Source: Nigrospora sphaerica
Taxonomy: Eukaryota; Ascomycota; Sordariomycetes; Amphisphaeriales; Apiosporaceae
DNA: 64,000 nucleotides
Reading direction: 5' to 3'
NCBI GenBank assembly: GCA_018287875.1
Contig: JAGVVL010000002.1
Span: 124,001 to 188,000, forward strand
Part shown: positions 44,736 to 55,094 of the stretch, one piece after another
Layout: every line of letters begins with the position of its first letter
Position numbering within the stretch: the stretch's first letter is position 1
Program-made: the position numbers and the translations under genes
The notes under the pieces: generated by a model
What the model was told of the DNA's origin: nothing
Database searches by the model: none
The model's input: the letters and a program-made list of their open reading frames with translations, nothing else

Positions 44736-45025
44736 ATCGTTACATTTACCCGGTAAGTAAGTCGGCCTAGAAAATTTCATCACTGGGATTGGTTCACAAG
44801 ACAGCTCCGGAAGGTCCAAGTCTTCTGCCGCCAGCTGTTCGAGTTATCAAGGTTGACTTTCAAGATGTTCCAGACTCACGGCTATCCAAAGTCTGAACTC
44901 ACTATTTCAAGGCCTCTGAGTGGATATCTTCAATCTCAGCGCGCTCAAACTTTTACGACAGATTATTTGAGTTGTATCTTGTTATTAAGTCACTCTGTTC
45001 CGCCTTGGCCCTGCCGTCTCGCCAT

Positions 45026-46660
45026 TCACTTGATGGGAAGAAAGCCCAGGTCCTCCCAGTCACTGCCGGTCCAGTGCGTCTCACGCACTCGACCCTTGAC
45101 CTGGAAGTAGCAGCGGCTCACGTCCGTCGCCGACGTTATGGCGACGCCGGAAGCATTCCAGGCCGCCGCCGTGATGCACGCGATGTCGGTGCCGCTATCG
45201 GCGCCCTTAAAAGCGTTGAACGTTTCGGGGCCTTGCCAGTCCGAAGTATTGTTCTGCCATACCATCTGGAGGGCCCCGGCGTCGTCCTGGTACACGACGT
45301 ACGTGTTGATGTTTTCGTCGCCTGTCATCTCCGTTCGCGCAGTCACAAACGCGCCCAAGGCCGAAGCATCCGGGATGGAGAAGCGCGCCAGGTTGCCTTT
45401 AAAGTTTCGGTCAGTAAGGGGAAACTCATGAGAACAAGAAGGGCAGAAGAAAGTCGGGGAAGCGCTTACCGTTCGCCCACGAGGTGCCGTCGTCGTTGCC
45501 ATTCCGATCGGCGAAGTAATTATACAAGTCGCCGCCGCTGCGGCGGTAGATGAATGCGCCCGCGTCGACGAAGGAAGCCTGGGCCGGGACGGCAACAAAG
45601 GGCGAGCCCACTGGCGCCCTGATCGTAAGATTCTGGTCCTCCCAGCCACCGTTATAGCGCCACCACCGCAAGACGCTCCCGCTATCCTGTGCCAGGAGGT
45701 ACGGCCAGTACGACGACAGTCGCGACGTCGGTGCCACCGGCCCCGGGTCCGACTTGCCGTCCGTCCCGTTGTTCCCTTGGGCACCGGGCGATAGGTAGTC
45801 CCAATTCTGGTTGCGAACCATGCCCGTGTCGTCGAGGTAGTAAAGTTTTAAGCCCGGCTGTGTGCGTAGCCCAGTACGGCTTCTAGTCAGTCGCCCGCGT
45901 TGGGTGTCCCCCTCCTTGTGACCGGATGGGAGTGGAGTTATTAGGCAGGGAGAGAACTCACATTCGACGTGCTGCCAATATCCACAGCGGCCGCAAGCGA
46001 CGTGTTGGCTCGGGGCGCGGCCCGGAGACTATCCAGCAACACAGGGTCGGTCCACTCGGATGCACCGCTCGTGATGTTGGAGTAGCGCAGCATCTGGTCC
46101 GGGCCTTGGTAGTACAGTCGTAGGTGATAGGTGTTGCCTTCTCGCCAACCCGTCGCCGCCATGCGCGAATTGGGCATGATGTTTTTAAGGGCCACTGCTG
46201 GAAACGGTTTCGAGGTCGCTCTACTCCCTACGACGCCGCCCACAACGGCACCCACGACCAACAGTCCGACAATCACTCCCACCATTATCCAGATCGACCG
46301 CCTTTTCCGCTTCTTGCTAGCGGCAATGCCTGCCTGTTCCGGGCCATTCTGATCCAGTTTCGAGTACTGACCCGAGGCGGCATGCGGCGGCGAGTCTGGT
46401 GTCGATAAAGGGTCGGTATGAAGGTATGCGCCGTGCTCGCTCGCCAGGTGTTTTGGGTCGCTCGTGTGGACGGCCTGGGGCCCGGCGTGGTCCGGCTGTT
46501 GCTTCGCAGCATCCGAGTAGACGACCTCGGGCCCGGTGCAATCTGGCTGAGGCACGGCTTCCAGACCGGAAGTGGCGTTGATTGGCCGCACATCGACCTC
46601 AAGGCCATCGTAGTACAGCGGCGTCGACTGCTGGTGCGGCAGCCCCTGATATCTGCTCAT
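45026..46660 (-). CDS. type II membrane protein with fucose-lectin-like beta-propeller
   Basis: Exons 46660-45962, 45882-45470 and 45396-45026 give 493 residues if one A is discounted in the A4 run at 45846-45849 (plus-strand T4). Introns are 79 and 73 bp. The N-terminal 160 residues are polar and Pro/Ser-rich. A basic stop (KKRKRRS) precedes one membrane helix (IWIMVGVIVGLLVVGAVVGG, about 165-185), which predicts a short-lumen-out type II topology. The rest shows repeating propeller blades of the Aleuria-type fucose lectin family: LRLYYQGPDQMLRY, LKLYYLDDTGMV, LRWWRYNGGW, YVVYQDDAGALQMVW and a final HWTGSDWEDLG. It may bind fucosylated glycans at the cell surface; sugar-binding residues were not assigned. 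Confidence 0.8.
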
Positions 46661-46712
46661 GATAGGCGATAGCGATACTGGTGGAGACCTACGATAGCGC
46701 CCGGCGTCGCCT

Positions 46713-46736
46713 TCGTCGTCGTCGTCGTCGTCGTCG
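46713..46736. repeat. (TCG)8 trinucleotide repeat
   Basis: Eight perfect TCG copies upstream of the lectin-like gene. In the minus-strand frame from 46834 it reads as aspartates, so it could be coding if that start is used. Confidence 0.9.
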
Positions 46737-47978
46737 CCGGCCCGGAAGTGTCTGCCCAAGTTGTCGATATCAGGATGGTGACAAAGAGGGTAGGAGGCAG
46801 AATTGCGGTGCAAAAGGGGCAGAAAAGACGTCAACAGACGACAAAATAAAAAAATGACTTAGACAGCTCATTTCTGAGCCTTTCTAGCGCTTACCTTCCC
46901 GCTAAGTAGGAGTCTTGAAAAGCTCGAGTTGGATTCATTGCTTTCCATAGGGCTAGCTCGTTGCAGGAGAGGCAAGGGCTACCGAAGATTGCGCCCCCTT
47001 TGCTAGAGGGATCCTTTCAGATTATAGCGCCAAAAGAAAGGTTTAGGCCCACTGAACGACAAGATGCTCCCCACTCTAGTGTCTTGCGGCGGGTCTTGTC
47101 AATGGAATTGGCGCTTTCAGCTCCCCAGCAGCTTACAAGCCGCTCAGATCGTCCGTAGGGATTCAAGCCGCCACGGCCGCCAATCTCAGCGACCAGCCGC
47201 CCTCTCCCCAAGGACGGTGTCTCAAAATGCTGACGACTATGCTGAAAGTCGTCCAAGACTGAAAATATTAATACGTGCGACGCAAAATGTTAAGCAGATC
47301 GCCCAACCCTTTACTGGCGAGGCAACCCGTCAAGTGCTGACAATAAGATTGGGGCTTCTTCCTAAACGATAACGCTAGTAGCCGCCGTCGTGATACCACC
47401 CGTCAGGTTGCGTCTCATGCGCCCTACTAGCGGGGGCTAGCCTCCTATCTGGGCTGCGCCACCAGTGAGCCCGTACGTACCTCATGGGTCAGCGCAATAA
47501 TTCTACCTGCAGGGTCAAATGACCCGTTTTACTCCGCCGATCAGCCAAGACATGGGATCGGGAAGCTGTTATCAACCTTGCCGCATATCTTGCGGATCGC
47601 ATATGGCTGGCCAACTGCTGTGGAGTCACTCCGCCTGTGATTCTACGCCTTGCACGGCGGATATATTAATAGAAATCCGTGGTCGGTGAAGAATCATCAA
47701 GCAGGTACCCTGCGGTGCTCCACATGTTTGTGGGCCCTTTCCTTTGATACCCTCTCCAAGATGTGATTGTTGTTTGTTGGAAGGATGCGCCTGCTGCTCG
47801 CTAGCGGAGGTTTGGATAGCTCGGTACCAGTCTGTCGGAGTTGACAAATACATAAGTAGTTAATGCGGCTAGCCAAGGCTTTCTCGTGCTACTGATCAAC
47901 CTCCCGCCGCTCCCTATAATCTGAAGATTATCCTCTAAAAGGAACTCGACTTGCGGGCCACTGTCACCTGATTTACGT

Positions 47979-47998
47979 AGACAGACAGACAGACAGAC
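47979..47998. repeat. (AGAC)5 microsatellite
   Basis: Five perfect AGAC copies plus three further bases. Intergenic. Confidence 0.9.
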
Positions 47999-48792
47999 AG
48001 ATGTATTATCGCCATACTGGGACAGTGTCCCGCCTCCCGTGGGGCATCTGGCATGCGAGAGTCTATCTACATGTACACGAGATATCTCGCATGTCAAGCC
48101 CAATGACAAACCTTTGGTCAAACCATCTCCGTGACTCCTCCGTGCGAGCTCGTTCCCGGCACTTTCTCCGTCTGGATAGCTACTGCTTCATGTGAAGTGC
48201 CCTCTACAGCCTACCGGTGGTGGGCATATGTCTTCATAGTACTTCGTCAGTGACACGAAGAGCTCGAACTTCTCCGGGTCGTGTATCAGTCGTTGCCAGT
48301 ATTCCTTTAGGGTTTTCGGTTCGGGACCGAACTTTGGCCATCGGGCCTGGCGTTGTCTCGTTTTCCGACAGTGAAGATTTACGTAGAGGTGCTTAGGGCT
48401 GAGCTATAGCCTAGCTTCCGCAAGGCTCTCATATCATTTATAAGCTACTTCGTCCACGCGCGGCTGTAATTCCCACACGGGGCCTCCATTCATCCGCTTA
48501 CCTGAACCATAGTCAATTTGCCAGATCCAGCAGACACCTTTTACCAGCCGCCTCAGGCTCAATGTCAGGCCTCAGTTGTTTCTGGCGGGAATGCTTTCCC
48601 ATTACAAACCCATCGATGCTTGCAATTAAATGGAACTAATCACCCCGAAAATCAACCCACTGCAACAACTTGCTTTGTCGTCGACAATCACTAACTCGTC
48701 AGCTCCAGCACGGCTTTTTCATACCGAAGTCCGCCTGTGTACTCAGCGAAGTATATGTTTCGCAGTTTCCGAGTGCCATTGGATGCAAAGAG

Positions 48793-49106
48793 TCAATAAA
48801 CCGAGTCCGGGTCGAACTCGCCAATGGGCGCAGCCGATGAACCATCTGAAGAGCCCTCGCGTGGCCAGAGCGGCTGCGTATCAACGGCTGAATATCTCGG
48901 GACGTTATAGTAGCTGCGGGTATCGAGCCAGACCTTGACGGGTCGGAGATCAGCGAGGTCCAAGACGGCGCTGAGCACGGCCTCGCCGAGCACGGCCTCA
49001 CCGAAGCCCGCGTGGGGACCGGCCAGGAAGTTGCAGGAGGGTGGACGACGGCGGACCAGCCGCCGTCGGGGCAGATGACGGTCTGCGGGTTCAGGATGCA
49101 CCGCAT
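48793..49106 (-). pseudogene. unidentified conserved-looking fragment (minus strand)
   Basis: Two minus-strand frames join with one base restored near 49037 (CCC to CC). They give about 104 residues from MRCILNPQTVICPDGG to the C-terminus ending GEFDPDSVY. The segment LAGPHAGFGEAVLGEAVLSA and the VWLDTRSYYNVPRY region look like true protein, not shadow, but I do not recognise the family. No start signal or upstream exon is visible: immediately upstream lies the plus-strand M20 relic. It is probably the 3' piece of a broken gene, or a short gene of unknown function. Confidence 0.4.
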
Positions 49107-49214
49107 TCAGCCAAGGCATCCTTCGTGAGTGTCTCGTCAATGAACCCTTCTCTGCTCGAAAGGGGCTTTCGAAACTAACAAAACCACGCCTGTCAGACGC
49201 GCTTCTCAATCTAG

Positions 49215-49786
49215 GCCCCGCCTGCGGACACAACCTGATCGGCACGGTCAACGTGGAGCCGCGCTTGCAACAGCCGAAATCATGACGGCGCAGAAGCTGG
49301 GCGGCAAATTCATGTTGTTCAGGACCCCCGCAGAAGAAATCACGGACGCCCAAGGTTACCGCTACGATCGCCTTCGACCCCGTCATTAACACGACGTGTG
49401 CGCAGATCTGGACGGCAAGGTTCGCTTTCTCGCAAGCGGGGCCCTTCGACAGCGGCGCCGAGGTACTCGATAGCGCGCTCGAGAAACTCCGGGCCCCCGC
49501 CGCCAGCACCGACTGGGGCATGTGATCTGCAACTTCCCCTCCATCCAGCCGGCGTTTAGCATCCAGAACGAGGACGGCAAGGCGCCGGCGGGGTGTTTCG
49601 GCGGCCGCTGGGACCCGCGGGAGCCTTGGTAAGGCCACTGTCGAGGCCAAGAGCTTGGCGGGCATGGCGGTCAATCTTCTCACGGTTGAGGACAGGTTGG
49701 ACGAGTTATGGAAGGATTCTAAGGAAGCGATGGCTGCCAAGGAGGAGTTACGGGCCCGGAGACTAAAGAAAAGCACGGTATTGTGA
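49215..49786 (+). pseudogene. M20-family amidohydrolase/peptidase relic
   Basis: The segment starts at an acceptor-like CAATCTAG with GPACGHNLIGT, the metal-binding core of M20 peptidases (ACY1L2/PM20D2 type). It continues AEIMTAQKLGGKFMLF and TPAEE, then jumps to ATIAFDPVIN and a C-terminal STDWG ... FPSIQPAFSIQNEDG and KSLAGMAVNLLTVEDRL, ending at a TGA. At least four frame changes occur. The middle of the catalytic and dimerisation domains is missing between TPAEE and the FDP region, as is everything before the ACGHN motif. So, beyond possible run-length errors, this copy is truncated and internally deleted. The long minus-strand frame across it is a shadow. Confidence 0.65.
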
Positions 49787-49992
49787 AATGGCTCAGTTAA
49801 GTAGCTTAAGGTACGTAGCGATGCACCCAAATCAAAAGCCACTACAACCGTGAGCTTTACCCAAGGCTCTTTACCGAGAATTTCGTCCGAGAACAAATGA
49901 AACGTGTTAGAATATGTACAGTTCTTAAATCCAGCGCCGTCATGGATTAAGGCGCCGGGCCGCGTCTCCTTTCCCCAAGTTCTACCATTTTT

Positions 49993-50697
49993 TCATGCGT
50001 GGGCCGGACCACCGCCGCCGACGTTGAGCCCTAGGCTCTTGTGCTCGTCGACGTGGCGGGCGGCTATGACGCTGAGGAAGATGGTCCAGCCGAAGCTGAT
50101 GCAGGCGGAGACGGCGACGCGCGAGCGCACGGGGACCCAGATGAAGTTCACGAGGCCGACGAGGGGCCAGATGGTCCAGCCGGCGCGGACGAGGCCACCG
50201 ACCTTGCGGCGCACGAGGTCGGCCGTGAGGGCCAGCGTCGGCAGGCGCAGGACGTTGGTAATGACGAGGAAGAGCGAGATGAAAAACGTCAGCCCGATGG
50301 TCTGGTCGAGCAGCAGCTTCGCCGCCACGTTGCGGTAGCAGATGGTCAGGTCGCCCGTGCCGCCGCCGGGGTCGCTGCCCTCGGCGACGGCGGGCAGCTT
50401 CTCGCCGCCGCTGCCGCTGCCGCCCGAGTCGCTGCCCTTCTCGAGGCTCCCGGGCGACGCCTTCGGCCGCTGCTTGGCCGCGTACGTACGCGTCGGGAAC
50501 TTGCGCTCCAGGAAATGCTGGAACTCGTAGTTGATGACCGCGCTGACGAAGCCGTAGGTGGCGAACTCGAGGACGCGCTGCTTGTCCAGCGCCGCGGGCG
50601 CGGCATCCGAGTACCAGCTCGTGGCCAGTTGGGTTGTCAAATTCGCGGCGGCTTTAAGGCAGCTGGCTTGCACCGCCGATATCAGCATCGAGGGCAT
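49993..50697 (-). CDS. Mpv17/PMP22 family membrane protein
   Basis: Single exon, 234 residues, no frameshift. Four hydrophobic segments are visible. The C-terminal signature WTIWPLVGLVNFIWVPVRSR followed by WTIFLSVIA matches the Mpv17/PMP22/Sym1 family of mitochondrial or peroxisomal inner-membrane proteins. A Gly/Ser-rich loop (about residues 88-108) separates the first helix pair from the second. Family members are thought to form small channels or support organelle membrane homeostasis under stress; the precise role is unsettled. The start ATG at 50697 gives MPSMLISAVQASC, without a clear cleavable signal. Confidence 0.82.
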   Translation of the reverse strand: MPSMLISAVQASCLKAAANLTTQLATSWYSDAAPAALDKQRVLEFATYGFVSAVINYEFQHFLERKFPTRTYAAKQRPKASPGSLEKGSDSGGSGSGGEKLPAVAEGSDPGGGTGDLTICYRNVAAKLLLDQTIGLTFFISLFLVITNVLRLPTLALTADLVRRKVGGLVRAGWTIWPLVGLVNFIWVPVRSRVAVSACISFGWTIFLSVIAARHVDEHKSLGLNVGGGGPAHA

Positions 50698-51114
50698 GGC
50701 GGGCGGCTAGGCGTTGGGGCGTCCCCGAAAAGCGTGTGGTGTTGTGATAAACAAAGGGGCTGCAATGAGTGCCAACTTTAATAAAACGTAGCCTCTACGA
50801 AAAGAGTCTCGTGGCGTTTTGGCGCTATGGCGGTGCAAGGGCTATTTGTGTAGAATGAATTGTGGGGAGCTGTGGCGGTCTTCCGATCTTTCCGCCTGTG
50901 CGATTCACCGCTAATTTACTAAAGTTCCGTGTACCGAGTACTCCCTGTCCATACAAGGGCCGTCGAAACGGGCTGGATTGTTTGCTCGTGACAACGTCTC
51001 TAGTACAGCAACGTAACATGCGAACTGCATCCTGCTTTGTATCCGTCGCAGATCTAGCTGCATCGTGTCTTGAATTCAATATGACATGCATGCTCCTAGA
51101 GGCTTATTAGTTGG
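50698..51114. other. spacer between two minus-strand genes
   Basis: 3' flank of the P450 gene and promoter of the Mpv17-like gene. No recognised gene. Confidence 0.5.
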
Positions 51115-52878
51115 TCACCCCGCTATAACAGTAGGCGCGCCTTCACCTACAGTGAACTTCCTGAGACTCTCATCGTAAAAAACTTCAAAGCGGCTGGTAA
51201 TTGCCGGGCTGGACCCCTTTTGTCTTTCCTGCTCGCTGGTGATGTATTCTCTGTAGACTGCTGCAAGGAGTGTCGTCATTTCGGCCATTGCAAGACTAAA
51301 CAACGGGTTGTGTGTCAGTGTGGATTTGCGGCCCCGGGTGGAGAGAAAGCAAAGGGTGAGGTAGGGGAACATACTGCATTCCAATGCACATTCGCCCGCC
51401 GCTCGAAAATGCCCAAAACCATTTCTTCATCTCGGCCACGTCCCCTAGCTCGCCTAGCCATCGTTCTGGTCGGAACTCCAAAGGCTTCGGAAACACTTTA
51501 CCGTTCCTGTGCACTGTGTACGGCGAAATGCTGACGACCGTAGCACCAGGAATACGGTAGCCATCAATCGTCGTCTCTGACGGAAGTGATCGTGGCTCCG
51601 AGGCAGGCAACGGGGCGAAGAGCCGCAGGGTCTCCTTGATGACAGCATCGAGAAAGGGAAGCTTGTCAACGGCCTCGACGCTGGGGACACCTTCCTCGTT
51701 GCAACAGTCAGAGGGGATTCCGTCGACTTCGGCAATGAGCCTCTCCTGGTATTTTTTATTCCCCGGCAGAGACAGAGCCCAGATAGCGAACAACAGGGTG
51801 TCGCTTGTGGTGTCAATTCCTGCCAGGAAGTGGTCGGCCACCTCCGAGGCGATGTCGAGCCCGTCAAGCTTGGGCTTCTTATCCGTGATGCTGTGTCGCC
51901 ACAGCTTGGACATAATTGAAAACTCGGAGCCCTTTGATTCCCGCCCTTTGATGTCCGCTTCGAACTGGCACCATGATTTGAGGGCATGCGCTCTAATCGC
52001 CGTGTAGGTAGCTGGCTTCTTCATAGGTAGCAGTCCCAAGGCGGCAACTGCGCTCTCGACGAGCCCTGTTCGAGAATAGATCCATCTAGTCCAAGCCTTG
52101 AGATGGACAGCGAACCAGGTGAGCTTTCTCCGGGCGGGGTCGAGAATGTCATTCAGCATAGCTCGGTCGACATCGTTTCCGCGCAATGCATGCGTCCCAC
52201 CGTACTCATCGCCGTATAGAAATCCAGTAATGCTATCAAGACTGAACCAATGGAGGCTGTGGAAAATCTCGGAGGCAGAGTCTCTCTCCCGCTCGACGAG
52301 ATTGAGGAACGACTTTGCGTTCGCCTCGATCAGAGGCTTAGCAGGGCCGGTGGGAGAGAGGATGGCGCTTTTTGAATACGCGTGGGCAAGGATCTTCTTT
52401 CTGTCGCCATGGCTCTTCCCATCGGCAAAGGTGAACAGGTTCTGACGACCGTACACATCGAACATTCGGTAAAAGTCGGTCCGTTCGAACCCGGACCCGG
52501 CTCCGTAGATTGTGCGCAATGCCGACAATGATGAAAATGAGACTTCGTTGGGCCCAATACGAACAGCAGACCCGTACTCGTTGTGCAATGCATGAATGGC
52601 GCGAGTTCTGGTACCCCGATAGTCATCCAATGCCAGCCGCCATTTGCTGACGGCGTAGGCCTTGGGGCCTGGCACCAAGCGCAGCGGAGAGGCGACCAGG
52701 GGAAGGAAAACATGGCAATGCAGCACCAACAGTGCGATGAAGGCGGCGGTGACAATACCCGGATGGGAGGCCGCGATTTGCCAAGCTAGTGAAGAATAAG
52801 ACGTCAGCTCGTAACGCTTGGTGAAGAAGACAGCGGACTGTGGCACTCACCCCTCTGAACGAAGCTGTCTTCGGTCAT
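51115..52878 (-). CDS. cytochrome P450 1
   Basis: Three exons (52878-52851, 52785-51375, 51295-51115) give exactly 540 codons, 539 residues. The first exon is only 28 bp (MTEDSFVQR), joined by a 65-bp intron with GTGAGT donor and CTAG acceptor. An N-terminal membrane helix (TAAFIALLVLHCHVFLPLV) and LRLVPGP hinge follow. The I-helix FLAGIDTTSDT, the ExxR motif (KETLR), FRPERW and the heme loop FSSGGRMCIG with Cys476 are all present. It would be an ER-anchored monooxygenase using a P450 reductase; substrate is unknown. It diverges from the class II aldolase-type gene across 510 bp, so co-regulation is possible. A single-exon model from 52846 would replace the true N-terminus with intron sequence. 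Confidence 0.9.
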
Positions 52879-53388
52879 GATGCTTCGAAATGTCCAGTTC
52901 AAACTGGAATCCGACGAAAGGCTGCCGTGAGACAAGTTGACAGCGGAAGAGGCAGATGAAGTCCCCTCTTCAATGCGAGTGGTCCAAGTCGATGTTGCTA
53001 TTTACCGATTACCAAATTCTTCTCCAGCGATACGGGATCATCAAGAGTAGTGGTGCCTTCGTGTACACAGTCGGTATCTTCCCCGCTCTTACGGCAGGAG
53101 ACGCCGTTGTCGGACAAGCCGATGAAGATCCCGATTGCCCCCCTCGGGCGGCTATGCGAGCTATCAGCCTATCAGGATAGGTATTATTGGTTGTACTTGG
53201 ACCCACCCTGACCTTGATCTCAATCGTGGCTACCGCTTGCAAAGAAACTACAAGCAGAGGGAGGGAGTGATTAAAAAGACACACTGATGCTCTCCCACTG
53301 CACAAAACAACCATCCTTTTTTTTCTTGTCAGACGTGCTTCCCGTTCCTGTGCGTAAGTAAGCCACTGTTGGATAACGAGTGCAAAAT
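52879..53388. promoter_or_regulatory. divergent promoter region, P450 / aldolase-type gene
   Basis: 510 bp shared by two outward-reading intact genes. A T-rich tract (TCCTTTTTTTTCTTG) lies at 53312-53326. No specific operator was identified. Confidence 0.5.
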
Positions 53389-54345
53389 ATGGCTCCTTCA
53401 GCAACCACAGACCTCCCCATGCCGTCCATCCCGGCTTCTCCTGCCACCAAGGGACAAAGAGCCGATGCTTTGGCAGCCATGGCGCACCGAGGCGAAGCAC
53501 TGCCCTCGATTCCCAAGTTCGCCACCCACGAGGAATCGCGCCGCTGGCAGCTCGAACACATGGCGGGCGCCTTCCGGGTCTTTGCGCGGGAAGGCTATGC
53601 CGAGGGCATCTCGGGGCACATCAGCGTGCGCGACCCCGAGCACGAGGACCGGTTCTGGATCAATCCGCTGGGCATACACTTCGGCCTGGTCCGGGCAAGT
53701 GACATGATCTGTGTCAACCTCGAGGGCGACGTCGTGGGCGGCAACACGGCCGGCTCCATCAACGCCGCCGGCTTCCAGATCCACAGCGCCGTGCACCGCG
53801 CGCGGCCCGACGTCCATGCCATCTGCCACACGCACTCGGTCCAAGGCCGCGCCTGGTCCGCCTTTGCGAAGCCCCTTGAGATGCTCAACCAGGATGTCTG
53901 CTACTTCTACCAGGCCCACTCCGTCTACGCCGACTACGGCGGGATCGCTAACGAGGCGCCCGAGGGAGCCAAGATCGCGGCCAGCCTTGGCACCGGGAAG
54001 GCGGCCATTCTTCTCAACCATGGCCTGTTGACCGTGGGCCAGACGGTCGACGAGGCCGCCTTTCTTTTTTGCTTGATGGAGAGGAGTTGTGGGGTGCAAC
54101 TCGCAGTGGAAGCCGCCGGTCTCAAGAAGTTCTACATCAGCGAAGAGGAGGCTGCATACAACTACAAGATGGCGAGCACACCGGTACGTTACCTCCGTGA
54201 GCTAACCCCGGGCCGTGCACACCGTGTGAAACAGCGAAACCAGCTGACAGGATGATGATGGTCCATATAGGAGACGTTGTATTGCGAGTTTCAACCTCAC
54301 CTCAGGTACGAAGAGTACAAATGTCAGGGCGACTACAAGGGTTGA
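53389..54345 (+). CDS. class II aldolase/adducin-domain protein
   Basis: Exons 53389-54183 and 54271-54345 give exactly 290 codons, 289 residues. The 87-bp intron has GTACGT, CTGAC and ATAG. The protein shows the class II aldolase/adducin fold: GISGHISVRDPE, NPLGIHFG, the metal-binding HTHSVQG pair, YADYGGIA and the third histidine in LLNHGLLTVG. Bacterial relatives cleave sugar phosphates such as fuculose-1-phosphate; fungal ones are mostly uncharacterised, and some act in decarboxylation or epimerisation. The start at 53389 (AAATATGGCT) is preferred over 53380. No frameshift. It shares a promoter region with a P450 and is followed by a permease in the same direction. Confidence 0.87.
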
Positions 54346-55094
54346 TTGATAATGGGATGGAGCAGTTTGGTCTGCCTGTAACGGGAGTCGGTCCTCGATT
54401 GTTTGCTGCATGTGATTTTGTATTGACATATGTATTGCTCCGTATCGACAGGATCACCTAATCAACCAATTCAAAGAGTGCCATGACCTGCTTTGTATCA
54501 CCCTGCAACATTGCCATGTTAGTGTGAGAGGAGTGTCTATGTGTGTCGATCAAGTGTGTGCATGTGGGTCGGCCAGGCCGATCCATCGTGGTCGGGTGTT
54601 CCCAGTTCTGATGGATCAATCCGTCTAGCGTGTCACCAGATACCGCCTGGGCTACCAACGGATATCACTGTCGTACAGCCTCTTGACTGATAAAGACAGC
54701 TAAAATTTCGGGGTTGGCACGATGCACCCCGCGGTTGCTGGGCCGATTGACGGTGTGCATTTGACCCCTTATCGGACCTGCCGCCGCGCGGTACAGAGAG
54801 CGAACGCACTATCGGAGGGGCGAGTCATCCCCTCAACTCCAACAGCCTGGGCACCCCTTTCCTTATCAAAACATGCAGTTATGGTGGAGGTGCGTCGTGG
54901 TTATGTATCGGCCTCCGTCGCGTTGCATTCACGGCAGAATCGTTGCAAAGCCATGAATACAATGCTCCATGATTGACAAGGAGCCAGATCTGTATTTTAA
55001 ACCAACCCTCCCCGCTGCATCTGCTACTTCTCTCCCCAGCGAAAAAAGCATTATCGCCTGCGCTCCTCAATTGTTACCGTCCATAAACGCCGCC
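54346..55094. other. spacer upstream of permease 2
   Basis: No gene is recognised. The last 100 bases before 55095 are pyrimidine/CA-rich, as is common in fungal 5' leaders. Confidence 0.5.

Larger units (their letters stand above)
46661..48792. other. long intergenic region with simple repeats
   Basis: 2.1 kb without a supported gene. It contains a (TCG)8 tract and an (AGAC)5 tract, listed separately. If the lectin gene used the upstream ATG at 46834, the (TCG)8 tract would encode a run of aspartates. The downstream ATG at 46660 was preferred. Confidence 0.5.

Noticed and set aside
48793..49896. 367-codon minus-strand open frame
   Set aside because: Its middle part is antisense to the recognisable M20 peptidase segments on the plus strand; only the last about 90 codons look protein-like and are listed separately.
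50041..50781. 246-codon plus-strand open frame rich in Ala, Glu, Gly and Arg
   Set aside because: Antisense shadow of the Mpv17/PMP22 gene.
52630..52846. Start of P450 1 at 52846 in the long open frame
   Set aside because: The first about 20 residues would be translated from a 65-bp intron with GTGAGT, CTGAC and CTAG signals; a 28-bp first exon at 52878-52851 gives a cleaner model.
53398..54099. 233-codon minus-strand open frame
   Set aside because: Antisense shadow of the class II aldolase-type gene.
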